Position numbers and translations under genes: made by a program | Shown here: positions 19,306-27,983 of the stretch, piece after piece | How positions within the stretch are numbered: position 1 is the first letter of the stretch | Layout of the letters: each line of letters begins with the position of its first letter | Notes under the pieces: generated by a model | Seen by the model: only the letters and a program-made list of their open reading frames with translations | What the model was told of the DNA's origin: nothing | The model's database searches: none | Source: Brevibacterium daeguense | GTDB lineage: Bacteria > Actinomycetota > Actinomycetes > Actinomycetales > Brevibacteriaceae | Length of the DNA stretch: 64,000 bases | Direction: 5' to 3' | Assembly (NCBI RefSeq): GCF_021729135.1 | Contig: NZ_JAJTWW010000015.1 | Span: 124,001 to 188,000, forward strand

Positions 19306-21111
19306 ATGCTCACGCGACTGCACGATCTGCTGAGGCTGCGAACCTCGCCTGCGGTGTTCTTCGGATCGGCGGGGGTGATAATCCTCTTCGTCATCGCCAC
19401 CATCGCCTTCACGGAACCGCTCGATCGTGCTGTCGGTGCCGCCTCGGACTGGCTGATCACCAACCTCGGCTGGTTCTACATCCTCGGCGTCACGCTGTTC
19501 CTGGGCTTCCTGATCTTCATCGCGATCGGCCGCTTCGGCCGGGTGAGGCTCGGTCCGGACGACCAGGCGCCGGAGCACTCCGGTCCCGCATGGTTCGCGA
19601 TGCTCTTCGCCGCCGGCATCGGCAGCATCCTGATGTTCTGGGGTGTCGCCGAACCGATCAGCCACTTCGGCGACCCGCCCCGCGGACCTTCGCTGGGCAT
19701 CGAGGCCGGCACTCCAGCAGCCGCGGCGGACGCCATGAACTTCACCTACTACCACTTCACCTTCCACACCTGGACGATCTTCACCCTGCCGGCCCTGTGC
19801 TTCGCCTACTTCATCCACAAGCGCAACCTGCCGCCGCGCGTCAGCTCGATCTTCCAGCCCATCCTCGGCCAGCGAATCCATGGCCCGATCGGCAAGTTCA
19901 TCGACATCGTCTCGATCGTCGGCACCGTGTTCGGTGTGGCCGTCTCGGTCGGGCTGGGAACCCTGCAGATCAACGGTGGGCTGGCGCAGCTGTTCGGCAT
20001 CCCGGAGACCGCCCTCTGGCAGCTCATCATCATCACGGTGGTGTGCGGGATCGCGATGATCTCGGTGGCGCTCGGGCTCGACAAGGGCATCAAGGTGCTG
20101 TCGAACATCAACATCTGGATGGCGGTCGCGCTGCTGGCCTTCGTGCTCGTGACCGGCTCCACGCTGTTCGTGCTCAAGGGCACCATCGAGTCCTTCGGCC
20201 GCTACCTGATGAACCTGCCGCAGCTCGCATTCTGGAACGACACCTTCGCCAACACCGGCTGGCAGGACGGCTGGACGGTGTTCTACTGGGCCTGGACGAT
20301 CACCTGGTCGCCGTTCGTCGGCATCTTCATCGCCCGCATTTCGAAGGGCCGCACCATCCGCCAGTTCGTGTCCGGCGTCCTCGCAGTGCCGGCCGGATTC
20401 TCCGTCATCTGGTTCGGCATCTTCGGCATGTCCTCCTTCGACATCGAACTCAACGGCGAGGGCGGCCTGGTCGAGCGCGTGGTGGACGACGGCGACATCC
20501 CCGGCGCGCTGTTCGCCTTCCTCGAGTACTACCCGGCGTCGTTCTTCGTCTCGATCGTCGCGATCGTGCTCGTCATCATCTTCTTCGTCACCTCGGTCGA
20601 CTCCGCGGCATTGGTCACCGACACCATGGCCAATGGCCACGAGGACTTCAACCCGCTGGGACAGCGCGTGTTCTGGGCGATCGCGATCGGCCTCATCACC
20701 GCGACCCTGCTGGTGTTCTCCGGCACCGGCGGGCTCGAAGCGCTGGAGTCGACGATCATCCTCGTCGGGCTGCCGTTCTTCGTCATGGGCTACTTCCAGA
20801 TGTATGCGATGTACCGCGCCCTGCGCGAGGACGCCGGCGAGATGCCGGCCATCCGGACACGGACCTGGAAGAGGGTGCTTCCGCCGGAGGAGTACGAACG
20901 GCGGGAGCATGAGGACGAGCACGACACCACCGACTTCGTCGTCGAGCCCGAGGCGGTCGACGAGGCTCCCGTGATGCGCGATCCCTACGAGGAGCCGAAG
21001 GCGGTCAAGCGGCAGAAGGTCGGCCGGGAGGGCACGCTGCCGGCCCGCACCCAGTCCGCGAGGAAGACCTATGGCCGGGGGTCGGACATCGACTCCCGTT
21101 CCGAGGAGTGA
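19306..21111 (+). CDS. BCCT family betaine/carnitine/choline transporter
   Basis: Twelve-helix sodium- or proton-coupled transporter for trimethylammonium compounds (OpuD/BetP type). The signature around residue 320, TVFYWAWTITWSPFVGIFIA followed by RISKGRT, and the early MLFAAGIGSILMFWGVAEP segment are diagnostic. ATG has AAGGAG upstream. The C-terminal 85 residues are cytoplasmic and strongly charged (EEYERREHEDEHD onward, Lys/Arg near the end); in BetP such a tail senses osmotic state, so regulation by osmolarity is possible. It could feed betaine-derived sarcosine to the sox operon 6 kb away; this link is inference. Confidence 0.94.
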   Translation: MLTRLHDLLRLRTSPAVFFGSAGVIILFVIATIAFTEPLDRAVGAASDWLITNLGWFYILGVTLFLGFLIFIAIGRFGRVRLGPDDQAPEHSGPAWFAMLFAAGIGSILMFWGVAEPISHFGDPPRGPSLGIEAGTPAAAADAMNFTYYHFTFHTWTIFTLPALCFAYFIHKRNLPPRVSSIFQPILGQRIHGPIGKFIDIVSIVGTVFGVAVSVGLGTLQINGGLAQLFGIPETALWQLIIITVVCGIAMISVALGLDKGIKVLSNINIWMAVALLAFVLVTGSTLFVLKGTIESFGRYLMNLPQLAFWNDTFANTGWQDGWTVFYWAWTITWSPFVGIFIARISKGRTIRQFVSGVLAVPAGFSVIWFGIFGMSSFDIELNGEGGLVERVVDDGDIPGALFAFLEYYPASFFVSIVAIVLVIIFFVTSVDSAALVTDTMANGHEDFNPLGQRVFWAIAIGLITATLLVFSGTGGLEALESTIILVGLPFFVMGYFQMYAMYRALREDAGEMPAIRTRTWKRVLPPEEYERREHEDEHDTTDFVVEPEAVDEAPVMRDPYEEPKAVKRQKVGREGTLPARTQSARKTYGRGSDIDSRSEE

Positions 21112-21147
21112 GCCGCCGAGGCGCCCCGCACCGAGAGAGGGATGCTG

Positions 21148-21840
21148 TCAGAACGGGAAGACGGCGTTCGCGGGACCGACCTGGATGATGTGCCACAGGT
21201 AGTTCGGCAGGAAGAAGCTGACGAAGAACAGCGTTGCCGCCGCGACCATGCCGATGTCCCTGCTGTTGGTCTGCAGCGCGACCCACCCGCTGCGCCCCGA
21301 GCTCGCGCCGTTCTTCCGGATGTCGGACGAGTCCCACAGGCGGGAGAGGGAGAGGGGGACGGTGATGCAGGCAGCGAACACGAGCAGCGCGATCCCGCTG
21401 AAGAAGGTCATGCCTGCCGGCACCTGCCACCGGGCAGCGCCGCCGACGAGGTAGCCGGCCACGATTCCGAGCACGGACAGCCCGGCCCCGATCCCCGCCG
21501 ACCACCTGCCGTACTTGACGGCGACGCGGCGAATCGACGGCCAGAAGGGGAAGTCCCGCGGGTCGTCGAACTTGCCGCGACGGGCCGCATAGCTCCCGTT
21601 GAGGGCGGGCCGAGGCGGGGGCACGTGCGCCGTGTCGACCTCGGTCCCCTGCCGCGCTTGCGAGCGGGCGAGGATCTCGTCGACGAACGGGTCGCCCTGA
21701 TTCCGCGTGAGGCTGCGGGAGAGCACGCGGCCGGTCGGGCGGACGACATTCCGTGCCAGCACCCGACCGGTGTCGTGGCGCGGCTCGGAGCCTGATTCGA
21801 GCGCTTCGACATAGGCCCGGGTTGGCGCATATCTGGACAT
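21148..21840 (-). CDS. uncharacterised membrane protein
   Basis: A 230-residue protein with a hydrophilic N-terminal half (Arg-rich, LARNVVRPTGRVLSRSLTRN) and three predicted membrane helices: about 115-135 (GIGAGLSVLGIVAGYLVGG), 145-165 (TFFSGIALLVFAACITVPL), and a C-terminal one with VAAATLFFVSFFLP. I know no function. ATG at 21840 has AGGAG at good spacing; the longer frame upstream has no ribosome-binding site. Convergent with the BCCT gene, 36 nt apart. Confidence 0.75.
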   Translation of the reverse strand: MSRYAPTRAYVEALESGSEPRHDTGRVLARNVVRPTGRVLSRSLTRNQGDPFVDEILARSQARQGTEVDTAHVPPPRPALNGSYAARRGKFDDPRDFPFWPSIRRVAVKYGRWSAGIGAGLSVLGIVAGYLVGGAARWQVPAGMTFFSGIALLVFAACITVPLSLSRLWDSSDIRKNGASSGRSGWVALQTNSRDIGMVAAATLFFVSFFLPNYLWHIIQVGPANAVFPF

Positions 21841-21977
21841 CGAGGCTCCTCTCAGACCTGCTCGGCACTGCAGTTCACGATCACTCCACGTCGAAATATA
21901 ACGGAATTTCCGACAATGGAGGCCCCGGATTGCCAGGCCCGGCAAGGGGGCTTGCTGGAAGTCCCGCGTGCTGTCGC

Positions 21978-22022
21978 GCGACTCGCCGTACGGCCGAATT
22001 CACACCGCGGACGGCGAGTCGC
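21978..22022. repeat. palindrome downstream of purL
   Basis: Perfect 12-bp arms GCGACTCGCCGT around a 21-nt loop, about 180 nt past the purL stop. No U tract. The 361-nt stretch 21841-22201 otherwise holds the small tandem repeat at its purL end and no gene I can support. Confidence 0.65.
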
Positions 22023-22176
22023 CGGCGGCGGTCGGGCATCCGATCAGGGGTTGCCCGTGAGTCGCCTGCCGCATGGGCGCACCCCGGTCAGGGGCATGCC
22101 TGCAGACGGTCGGTGGAGCACTCCAACGAAAACGGCTCACCCGAAGCAGCCGAGCCGCGAAGGCTCAGCCCAGAAC

Positions 22177-22210
22177 GCCGAACCAGCTCAGCCGAACCAG
22201 CTCAGCCGAA
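22177..22210. repeat. 14-bp tandem repeat overlapping the purL stop codon
   Basis: GCCGAACCAGCTCA occurs twice in tandem (22177-22190, 22191-22204) plus a partial third copy, crossing the purL stop codon at 22202-22204. Confidence 0.8.
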
Positions 22211-24526
22211 GAACTTCGGCAGCGTCGCCTCGTGCGTCTCCCGCAGTTCCGACACCGGGATCGTGAAGTGGTCGACCAGCTCGAGCTCGGGCTGCTCCTC
22301 GCCGACGTCGGTCATGCCGATCCGGGCGAAGGGGAAGCGGCGCGCCGTGCACATGTCCTTGAACCGGACCTCCTCCGACCGCGGCACCGCCACGATCGCG
22401 CGGGCGGTCGACTCGGAGAACAGGGCAGTGAACAGGTCGATGCCGTCGCGCTCGCGGACCTCGTCCAGCCACACGCGGGCGCCCACGCCGTAGCGCAGGC
22501 ACGCCTCGGCCAGCGCTTGGGCCAGCCCGCCCTCGGAGAGGTCGTGGGCGGCGTCGATCATGCCGTCGCGCGAGCAGTTGATGAGGATGTCGGCCAGCTC
22601 CTTCTCGACGGCCGGCTTGAACTCCGGCGGCACCCCGCCGAGGTGCTTGTGGGCGACGTCGGCCCACGCGGAGCCGTCGAACTCCTCGGCGGTGGTGCCG
22701 AGCAGGTAGATCGTCTGGCCCGGATCCTTCCAGCCGGACGGGGTGCGCCGGGCGACATCGTCGAACACGCCGAGCACCCCGACCACCGGGGTGGGATGGA
22801 TGGCCACGCCGCCGGTCTGGTTGTACAGCGACACATTGCCGCCGGTGACCGGGATGCCCAGCTCCTTGCAGCCGGCCGCCAGACCTTCGACGGCTTGGGC
22901 GAACTGCCACATGATCTCCGGGTCCTCGGGGGAGCCGAAGTTCAGGCAGTCGGTGACCGCCATCGGACGGGCGCCGGTGGTCGCGACGTTGCGGTGCGCC
23001 TCGGCGAGTGCCAGCTGCGCGCCGACGGCCGGATCGAGGTAGCAGTAGCGGCCGTTGGCGTCGGTCGCCAGCGCGATCCCCAGGCCGGTCTCCTCGTCGA
23101 CCCGGACCACGCCGGCGTCATCCGGGTAGGCCAGCGCGGTGTTGCCCTGGACGTAGCGGTCGTACTGGTCGGTGACCCACTTCTTCGAGGCGAGGTTGGG
23201 CGAGCCCAGCAGGTCGAGCAGGGTGGAGCGCAGCTCCTCGTCGGTCTCCGGCTTCGCCAGTCCGGCGGCGTCGACGGTGTTCGCCCGCGTCTGCGCGGTC
23301 CAGGACGGCTCGTGGTAGGGACGCTCGTAGACGGGGCCGTCGTGGGCGACCGAGCGCGGCGGCACGTCGACGATGACGTCGCCATGCCATTCGATGATGA
23401 GCCGACCGGTGTCGGTGACCTCGCCGAGCACGGAGGTCTCGACCTCCCACCTGTCGGTGATCTCGAGGAACTTCTCGAGCTTCTCCGGGGTCACGATCGC
23501 CATCATCCGCTCCTGCGACTCCGACATCAGGATCTCCTCCGGAGTCAGCGAAGGATCGCGCAGCAGCACGTCGTCGAGCGCGATGTGCATGCCGCCGTCG
23601 CCGTTGGAGGCGAGTTCGGAGGTGGCGCACGAGATGCCGGCCGCGCCCAGGTCCTGGATGCCCTCGATGAGGTCAGCGGCGAACAGCTCCAGGCAGCACT
23701 CGATGAGGACCTTCTCCGCGAAGGGGTCGCCCACCTGCACGGCCGGGCGCTTGGAGGGCTTGGTGTCGTCGAAGGACTCCGAGGCGAGGATCGAGGCGCC
23801 GCCGATCCCGTCGCCGCCGGTGCGCGCCCCGAACAGCACGACCTTGTTGCCAATTCCCGAGGCGTTGGCCAGTCGGATGTCCTCGTGCCGCATCACGCCG
23901 ACGGCCAGCGCATTGACCAGGGGGTTGGCCTGATAGGACGCGTCGAAGACGACTTCGCCGCCGATGTTGGGCAGGCCGAGCGAGTTGCCGTAGCCGCCGA
24001 TCCCGGCGACCACGCCGTGCACCACGCGCTCGGTGTCGGGATGCTCGATGGCGCCGAAGCGCAGCTGGTCCATCACCGCGACAGGGCGGGCGCCCATGGA
24101 GATGATGTCGCGGACGATGCCGCCCACACCGGTGGCCGCGCCCTGGTAGGGCTCGACATAGGAGGGGTGGTTGTGGCTCTCGACCTTGAAGGTCACGGCC
24201 CAGTTGTCGCCGATGTCGACCACGCCGGCGTTCTCGCCCATGCCGACCAGCAGGTTCTTCTTCATGTCCTCGGTGACCTGCTCGCCGAACTTGCGCAGGT
24301 GGACCTTCGAGGACTTGTAGGAGCAGTGCTCGGACCACATGACGGAGTACATCGCCAACTCTGCCGAGGTGGGGCGCCGGTCCAGGATCTCCTTGATGCT
24401 CTCGTACTCGTTCTCCCTCAGGCCGAGCTCGGCGTAGGGCTGTTCCACATCAGGGTTGGCGGCCGCGAATTCGACGGTCTCCTTGACCTTCTTCTCGGCC
24501 GCCTGTGCCGGCTGCGTGTTCGTCAT
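22202..24526 (-). CDS. purL: phosphoribosylformylglycinamidine synthase subunit PurL
   Basis: Large, ATP-dependent synthetase subunit of the PurSQL complex in purine synthesis. Features in order: [21 protein letters not shown], the ATP-binding [47 protein letters not shown], and the second half [10 protein letters not shown] to [14 protein letters not shown]. At 774 aa it is the short bacterial type. I choose the ATG at 24526 ([13 protein letters not shown]); the open frame upstream continues over 200 codons but is not PurL-like. purS and purQ are not in the window. Confidence 0.97.
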   Translation of the reverse strand: MTNTQPAQAAEKKVKETVEFAAANPDVEQPYAELGLRENEYESIKEILDRRPTSAELAMYSVMWSEHCSYKSSKVHLRKFGEQVTEDMKKNLLVGMGENAGVVDIGDNWAVTFKVESHNHPSYVEPYQGAATGVGGIVRDIISMGARPVAVMDQLRFGAIEHPDTERVVHGVVAGIGGYGNSLGLPNIGGEVVFDASYQANPLVNALAVGVMRHEDIRLANASGIGNKVVLFGARTGGDGIGGASILASESFDDTKPSKRPAVQVGDPFAEKVLIECCLELFAADLIEGIQDLGAAGISCATSELASNGDGGMHIALDDVLLRDPSLTPEEILMSESQERMMAIVTPEKLEKFLEITDRWEVETSVLGEVTDTGRLIIEWHGDVIVDVPPRSVAHDGPVYERPYHEPSWTAQTRANTVDAAGLAKPETDEELRSTLLDLLGSPNLASKKWVTDQYDRYVQGNTALAYPDDAGVVRVDEETGLGIALATDANGRYCYLDPAVGAQLALAEAHRNVATTGARPMAVTDCLNFGSPEDPEIMWQFAQAVEGLAAGCKELGIPVTGGNVSLYNQTGGVAIHPTPVVGVLGVFDDVARRTPSGWKDPGQTIYLLGTTAEEFDGSAWADVAHKHLGGVPPEFKPAVEKELADILINCSRDGMIDAAHDLSEGGLAQALAEACLRYGVGARVWLDEVRERDGIDLFTALFSESTARAIVAVPRSEEVRFKDMCTARRFPFARIGMTDVGEEQPELELVDHFTIPVSELRETHEATLPKFFG

Positions 24527-24805
24527 GATCCTGCGAGGGTCCTTTCGTGATGACAGCGCAACCCACATTCTACGCCCGAGGCGGTTTCCCGGCTCCCAGC
24601 CTGCGGGCGCCTTCCCGGCGCGGCCGTGGACGCCCGTCCGGTTCGGCTGCGGACGCCTTCCCGGCGCGGTCGGGGACGCCTGCTCGGTTCGGCTGGGAGC
24701 GGGCAGAGCGGCCGGGGCGCGGGCAGAGCTGGGCCGAGTGGCGCCTCGGGAGCGCTCCCGGACCGGGGGCTGGTCGGGAGCCTGCGGAGCAGAGATCATA
24801 GCGTC

Positions 24806-25312
24806 ATGGACTGGCAGGCGATCGCGGCGATCATCACGGGGCTCGGTGTCATCGCTTCCTTCATCACGACCTGGTGGGCGCTCCGGCACGACCGGATGAT
24901 CGCCGAGAGTCAGGCCGAGCGCGCCGAGGCGGCCGCCCGCCTCAACGAGAAGTACACGCAGCGGATCGTCGACGCGCTGGAGGCCATCGCCCAGACCCCG
25001 AAGCCGATGGGAGCCCTCGGCGGCGGGGGGAGGGTGCGCTGGTCGCTCGACGGTGAATCGGGCGACGCCTTCCGGCTGGCGAACACCGGCACCACAACCG
25101 CCTTCGACGTCTCCGTCGCCGGTCATGAGTCGCTGATCGGGCCGGACGACATCCGCGGTGGACCGCATCTGCGGCCCGGCGACGCGCTCACCTTCAGTGC
25201 CGCCCGGACACCGACCACCGCCGACAGCACGATCACGGTGAGCTGGGCAGACTTCGCCGGCGCTCCGGACCGGAGCATGTGGCAGTACCCGCTGCCGCCC
25301 GCACAGCGGTAA
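24806..25312 (+). CDS. membrane-anchored protein with N-terminal helix and coiled coil
   Basis: A 168-residue protein with an N-terminal hydrophobic helix (residues about 4-24, [19 protein letters not shown]), a charged helical stretch rich in Glu/Ala/Arg that could form a coiled coil (30-60), and a C-terminal beta-rich domain. I recognise no family. ATG at 24806 gives a good anchor sequence; the open frame upstream is GC-rich noise. It may share the divergent promoter region with purL (24527-24805, about 280 nt, in which I see no clear promoter boxes). Confidence 0.6.
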   Translation: MDWQAIAAIITGLGVIASFITTWWALRHDRMIAESQAERAEAAARLNEKYTQRIVDALEAIAQTPKPMGALGGGGRVRWSLDGESGDAFRLANTGTTTAFDVSVAGHESLIGPDDIRGGPHLRPGDALTFSAARTPTTADSTITVSWADFAGAPDRSMWQYPLPPAQR

Positions 25313-25452
25313 CGTCGGAAGCCACGGGCCGCTGTGTGAGCGCCGATCGCCGCCGCTGTGAGCAGTCGCCGGCGGTCACCCGGCGGCATCCATCGCCGGC
25401 GTCAGCCGCCGGCCCCCACTGTCGTCAGCCGCCGCCGTCTGAAGGGAAGTCC

Positions 25453-26502
25453 GTGGAACTGTTCTCGCACCAGGAATTCGATCATCACGAGCAGGTGATG
25501 TTCTGCCATGACCGGGAGACCGGGCTGCGCGGCATCATCGCCATCCACAGCACCGCGCTCGGTCCGGCCGCGGGCGGATGCCGTATGTACCCGTACGCCT
25601 CCGAGCAGGATGCGCTCACCGACGTGCTGCGCCTGTCCCGCGGCATGAGCTACAAGAACGCGATCGCCGGACTGCCCCTGGGCGGGGGCAAGTGCGTGAT
25701 CATCGCCGACCCGGCCCGCGCGGACAAGCCGGAGCTGCTGCGCGCGTTCTCGAAGCACGTCCAGGCCCTGGGCGGACGCTACTGGACCGCCATCGACGTG
25801 GGCGTCGGACCCGAGGACGCCGACATCCTCGCCGAGAACTGCGACTACGTCTTCGCCCGGGCCAGCCAGTTCCCCGAAGGCGTGACCGCCTCGCAGTTCA
25901 CGGCGCTGGGCGCGTTCACCTCGCTGCGGGCCGGCGTCGAACACGTGTGGAACCGCAGCGACCTCACCGGGCTGCGGGTGGCCGTGCAGGGGGTGGGCGG
26001 CACGGGCCGCGAGCTGTGCCGCCTGCTGCACGAGGCCGGTGCCGAGCTCGTCGTCGCCGATGTCCAGCAGGACGCGGTGCGCTTCGCCGTCGAGTCCTAC
26101 GGCGCCGAGGCGGTGGACCCGGACCGGATCCACGCGCAGGACGTCGACGTGTTCGCACCGTGCGCGCTGGGCGCCGTCATCAACGACGACACGATCGACG
26201 AGATCAGGGTCAGGCTCGTCAGCGGGATCGCCAACAACCAGCTCGCCGCGCCCGAGCACGGGAAGATCCTCAAGGACCGAGGCATCACGTACGTCCCCGA
26301 CTTCGTCGCCAATGCCGGCGGCGTCATGGGATCGGCGACGATGATCTACTCCGAACCCTCGCTGGAGGCCTCGCGGGAGAGCGTGCTCACCCTGCACGAC
26401 ACGGTCGCGACGATCCTCGCGCAGGCCGCGCGGGAGGACCGCGCGACGTTCGAGGTGGCCGAGCAGATCGCAGGGGAACGGATCGCCGCGGCGGGGCGGT
26501 GA
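25453..26502 (+). CDS. leucine dehydrogenase-type amino acid dehydrogenase
   Basis: NAD-dependent oxidative deaminase of the Glu/Leu/Phe/Val dehydrogenase family. At 349 residues it matches leucine/valine dehydrogenases. GGCRMYPYASEQDAL, SYKNAIAGLPLGGGK with the catalytic and substrate lysines, DVGVGPEDADIL, and the dinucleotide site QGVGGTGRELC are present. GTG at 25453 follows GAAGGGAAG. Substrate preference among Leu, Val and Phe cannot be read here. Probable role: branched-chain amino acid catabolism. Downstream 150 nt lead to the FMN reductase promoter. Confidence 0.9.
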   Translation: MELFSHQEFDHHEQVMFCHDRETGLRGIIAIHSTALGPAAGGCRMYPYASEQDALTDVLRLSRGMSYKNAIAGLPLGGGKCVIIADPARADKPELLRAFSKHVQALGGRYWTAIDVGVGPEDADILAENCDYVFARASQFPEGVTASQFTALGAFTSLRAGVEHVWNRSDLTGLRVAVQGVGGTGRELCRLLHEAGAELVVADVQQDAVRFAVESYGAEAVDPDRIHAQDVDVFAPCALGAVINDDTIDEIRVRLVSGIANNQLAAPEHGKILKDRGITYVPDFVANAGGVMGSATMIYSEPSLEASRESVLTLHDTVATILAQAAREDRATFEVAEQIAGERIAAAGR

Positions 26503-26575
26503 GGCTCCTGCGCCGCCGCCCGAGGTCGTGCACCAGGGCGGGAGAGTGGCGAGGGCTACCTGCCAAGCCCTCGAC

Positions 26576-26615
26576 TCGACACAGCCCTGCAATGCGCTAT
26601 GGTTGAAATATCAAC
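26576..26615 (+). promoter_or_regulatory. candidate promoter and operator of the FMN reductase gene
   Basis: TCGACA (26576-26581), 16-nt spacer, TATGGT (26598-26603), directly followed by an inverted repeat GTTGA-AATA-TCAAC (26602-26615). An A/T-rich dyad over the -10 fits MarR- or TetR-like repression. Boxes are imperfect. Confidence 0.4.
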
Positions 26616-26651
26616 TTAATTGCCCGTTGAACCACTTCGAGAAGGAGTCAT

Positions 26652-27230
26652 ATGACCTCGATCGCCATCGTCACCTCCAGCGTCCGCCCCAACCGCGTCG
26701 GTCTCGACGTCGCCAACTGGGTGAAGTCGGTCGCCAACCAGCGCGGCGACGCCGCCTATGAGGTCGTCGACATCGCCGACTTCAACCTCCCCCTCTGGGA
26801 CGGAGCACCCGGCGCCGAGGCGCCCAACGAGGAAGGCAGAGCGTTCACCGCCAAGATGGCTGAGTTCGACGGCTACGTGTTCGTGGTCGCCGAGTACAAC
26901 CACTCGATCACCGGCGCCTTCAAGAACGCGCTCGACTACCTGCAGCCCGAGCTGCACAACAAGGCCGCCGGCTTCGTCTCCTACGGGTCCGCCATGGGCG
27001 CCCGCGCTGTGGAGCACCTGCGCAACATCCTGTCCGAGGCCCAGGTGGCCCACGTGCGCAACGCGGCCCTGCTCTCCCTGTTCACCGACTTCGAGAACTT
27101 CTCGGTCGTCAAGCCCAGCGAGCCGGCAGCCGCCTCGGTGCCTCCGATGCTCGATCAGCTCATCGTCTGGACCAAGGCCATGGAGGCCGTGCGCGCCGGT
27201 CAGTTCGCCCCGGTGGGCGCAGCCGTCTGA
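26652..27230 (+). CDS. NADPH-dependent FMN reductase family protein
   Basis: Flavodoxin-fold flavin or quinone reductase of 192 residues. TSSVRPNRVG near the N-terminus is the FMN phosphate loop; EYNHSITGAFKNALDYL is the family signature and SYGSAMGARAVEHLR lines the flavin. An AGAAGGAG precedes the ATG. It stands alone between a promoter/operator and a terminator, so it is probably an inducible stress- or xenobiotic-response enzyme. It might supply reduced FMN to the NtaA-like monooxygenase; no linkage supports this. Confidence 0.93.
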   Translation: MTSIAIVTSSVRPNRVGLDVANWVKSVANQRGDAAYEVVDIADFNLPLWDGAPGAEAPNEEGRAFTAKMAEFDGYVFVVAEYNHSITGAFKNALDYLQPELHNKAAGFVSYGSAMGARAVEHLRNILSEAQVAHVRNAALLSLFTDFENFSVVKPSEPAAASVPPMLDQLIVWTKAMEAVRAGQFAPVGAAV

Positions 27231-27266
27231 GGAGTTCTCCTCACCTGAGGCGTCTCTTGAGCGAAG

Positions 27267-27302
27267 CAGAACCCGTCGCATCTTCGGATGCGGCGGGTTC
27301 TG
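27267..27302 (+). terminator. UUCG-capped terminator of the FMN reductase gene
   Basis: Sixteen-bp stem (one G-U pair) CAGAACCCGTCGCATC capped by TTCG. It starts 37 nt after the stop codon and its tail is TGCTGTTCC. The hairpin is very stable; the U tract is modest. Confidence 0.85.
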
Positions 27303-27304
27303 TG

Positions 27305-27379
27305 CTGTTCCCTCGGTCAGGATTGCGGGCTGTTCCCTCGGTCAGGATTGCGGGCTGTTCCCTCGGTCAGGACTGTGGG
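27305..27379. repeat. 25-bp tandem repeat, three copies, crossing a stop codon
   Basis: Units at 27305-27329 and 27330-27354 are identical; the third, 27355-27379, differs at two positions. The third unit contains the stop codon and last codons of the leftward thioesterase gene, so the array grew from or into its 3' end. Confidence 0.92.
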
Positions 27380-27792
27380 CGCTCGAGATTGTGCGCGCGC
27401 AGCTGACCGCGCGCCATCACCTTGCCCGTAGCCTCGTCCGAGATCACGATGAGCCACAGCTGCTGAGTCCGCCCCTGCTGGATCGCCTCGGCGGTGACCC
27501 GCGCCCTGCCGGAGTCGAACGGGCGGAAGAAGTCGGTCGAGTTGTTCAGGCCCACTGCGTACTGCCCGCGGTCGGCGACCGCGTATCCGGCGCCCATGCT
27601 GCCGACCGATTCGACGATGGAGCAGTAGACACCGCCGTGAACGGTGCCGAAGGGGGTGTGCTGCTCCGGCCCGAGGTCGACGTAGCCGTTCAGGTGGGTC
27701 GCGGAGATCTCCTCGATGATGATCTCTGGCGTGGTGATCGATTTCATCGTCCTCGTTGCGAACTCTGACGGGGAAGTGGTGGCGTCGGCCAT
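27367..27792 (-). CDS. PaaI-type hotdog thioesterase
   Basis: Single-hotdog acyl-CoA thioesterase of 141 residues. The family signature HTPFGTVHGGVYCSIVESVG holds the catalytic region (His-Gly-Gly and helix Glu), followed by GLNNSTDFFRPF and a C-terminal beta strand. ATG at 27792 is preceded by AGAGAGGA. Role is likely removal of stalled CoA esters; no CoA-degradation genes flank it. Divergent from kup. Confidence 0.85.
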   Translation of the reverse strand: MADATTSPSEFATRTMKSITTPEIIIEEISATHLNGYVDLGPEQHTPFGTVHGGVYCSIVESVGSMGAGYAVADRGQYAVGLNNSTDFFRPFDSGRARVTAEAIQQGRTQQLWLIVISDEATGKVMARGQLRAHNLERPQS

Positions 27793-27831
27793 CGGTGTCC
27801 TCTCTGTACCGGCTTCATCGGCGGATCCGCG

Positions 27832-27861
27832 AGCACGCGGAATTTCAGCACGCGGAATTTC
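27832..27861. repeat. 15-bp perfect tandem repeat in the kup upstream region
   Basis: AGCACGCGGAATTTC twice in tandem between the divergent thioesterase and kup starts. Possible paired binding sites. Confidence 0.7.
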
Positions 27862-27983
27862 ACAGCGTGCTCGACCGCGATCTCAGTCAAGCACATCATG
27901 ACGGGGCATCGCCGTCCGCCGCTGCAGAAGAATCTCTGTCGGCCACGGATCAAACCGCGCGCCGCAGGAGCACACTGGATCTC

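Noticed and set aside
27305..27379. Regular repeats resembling a CRISPR array
   Set aside because: Units are directly adjacent without unique spacers and no cas genes are present; same for the arrays at 15.6 and 36.3 kb.
27793..27983. c-di-AMP riboswitch upstream of kup
   Set aside because: The region is short, shared with a divergent gene, and shows no conserved riboswitch blocks; only a 15-bp tandem repeat is seen.
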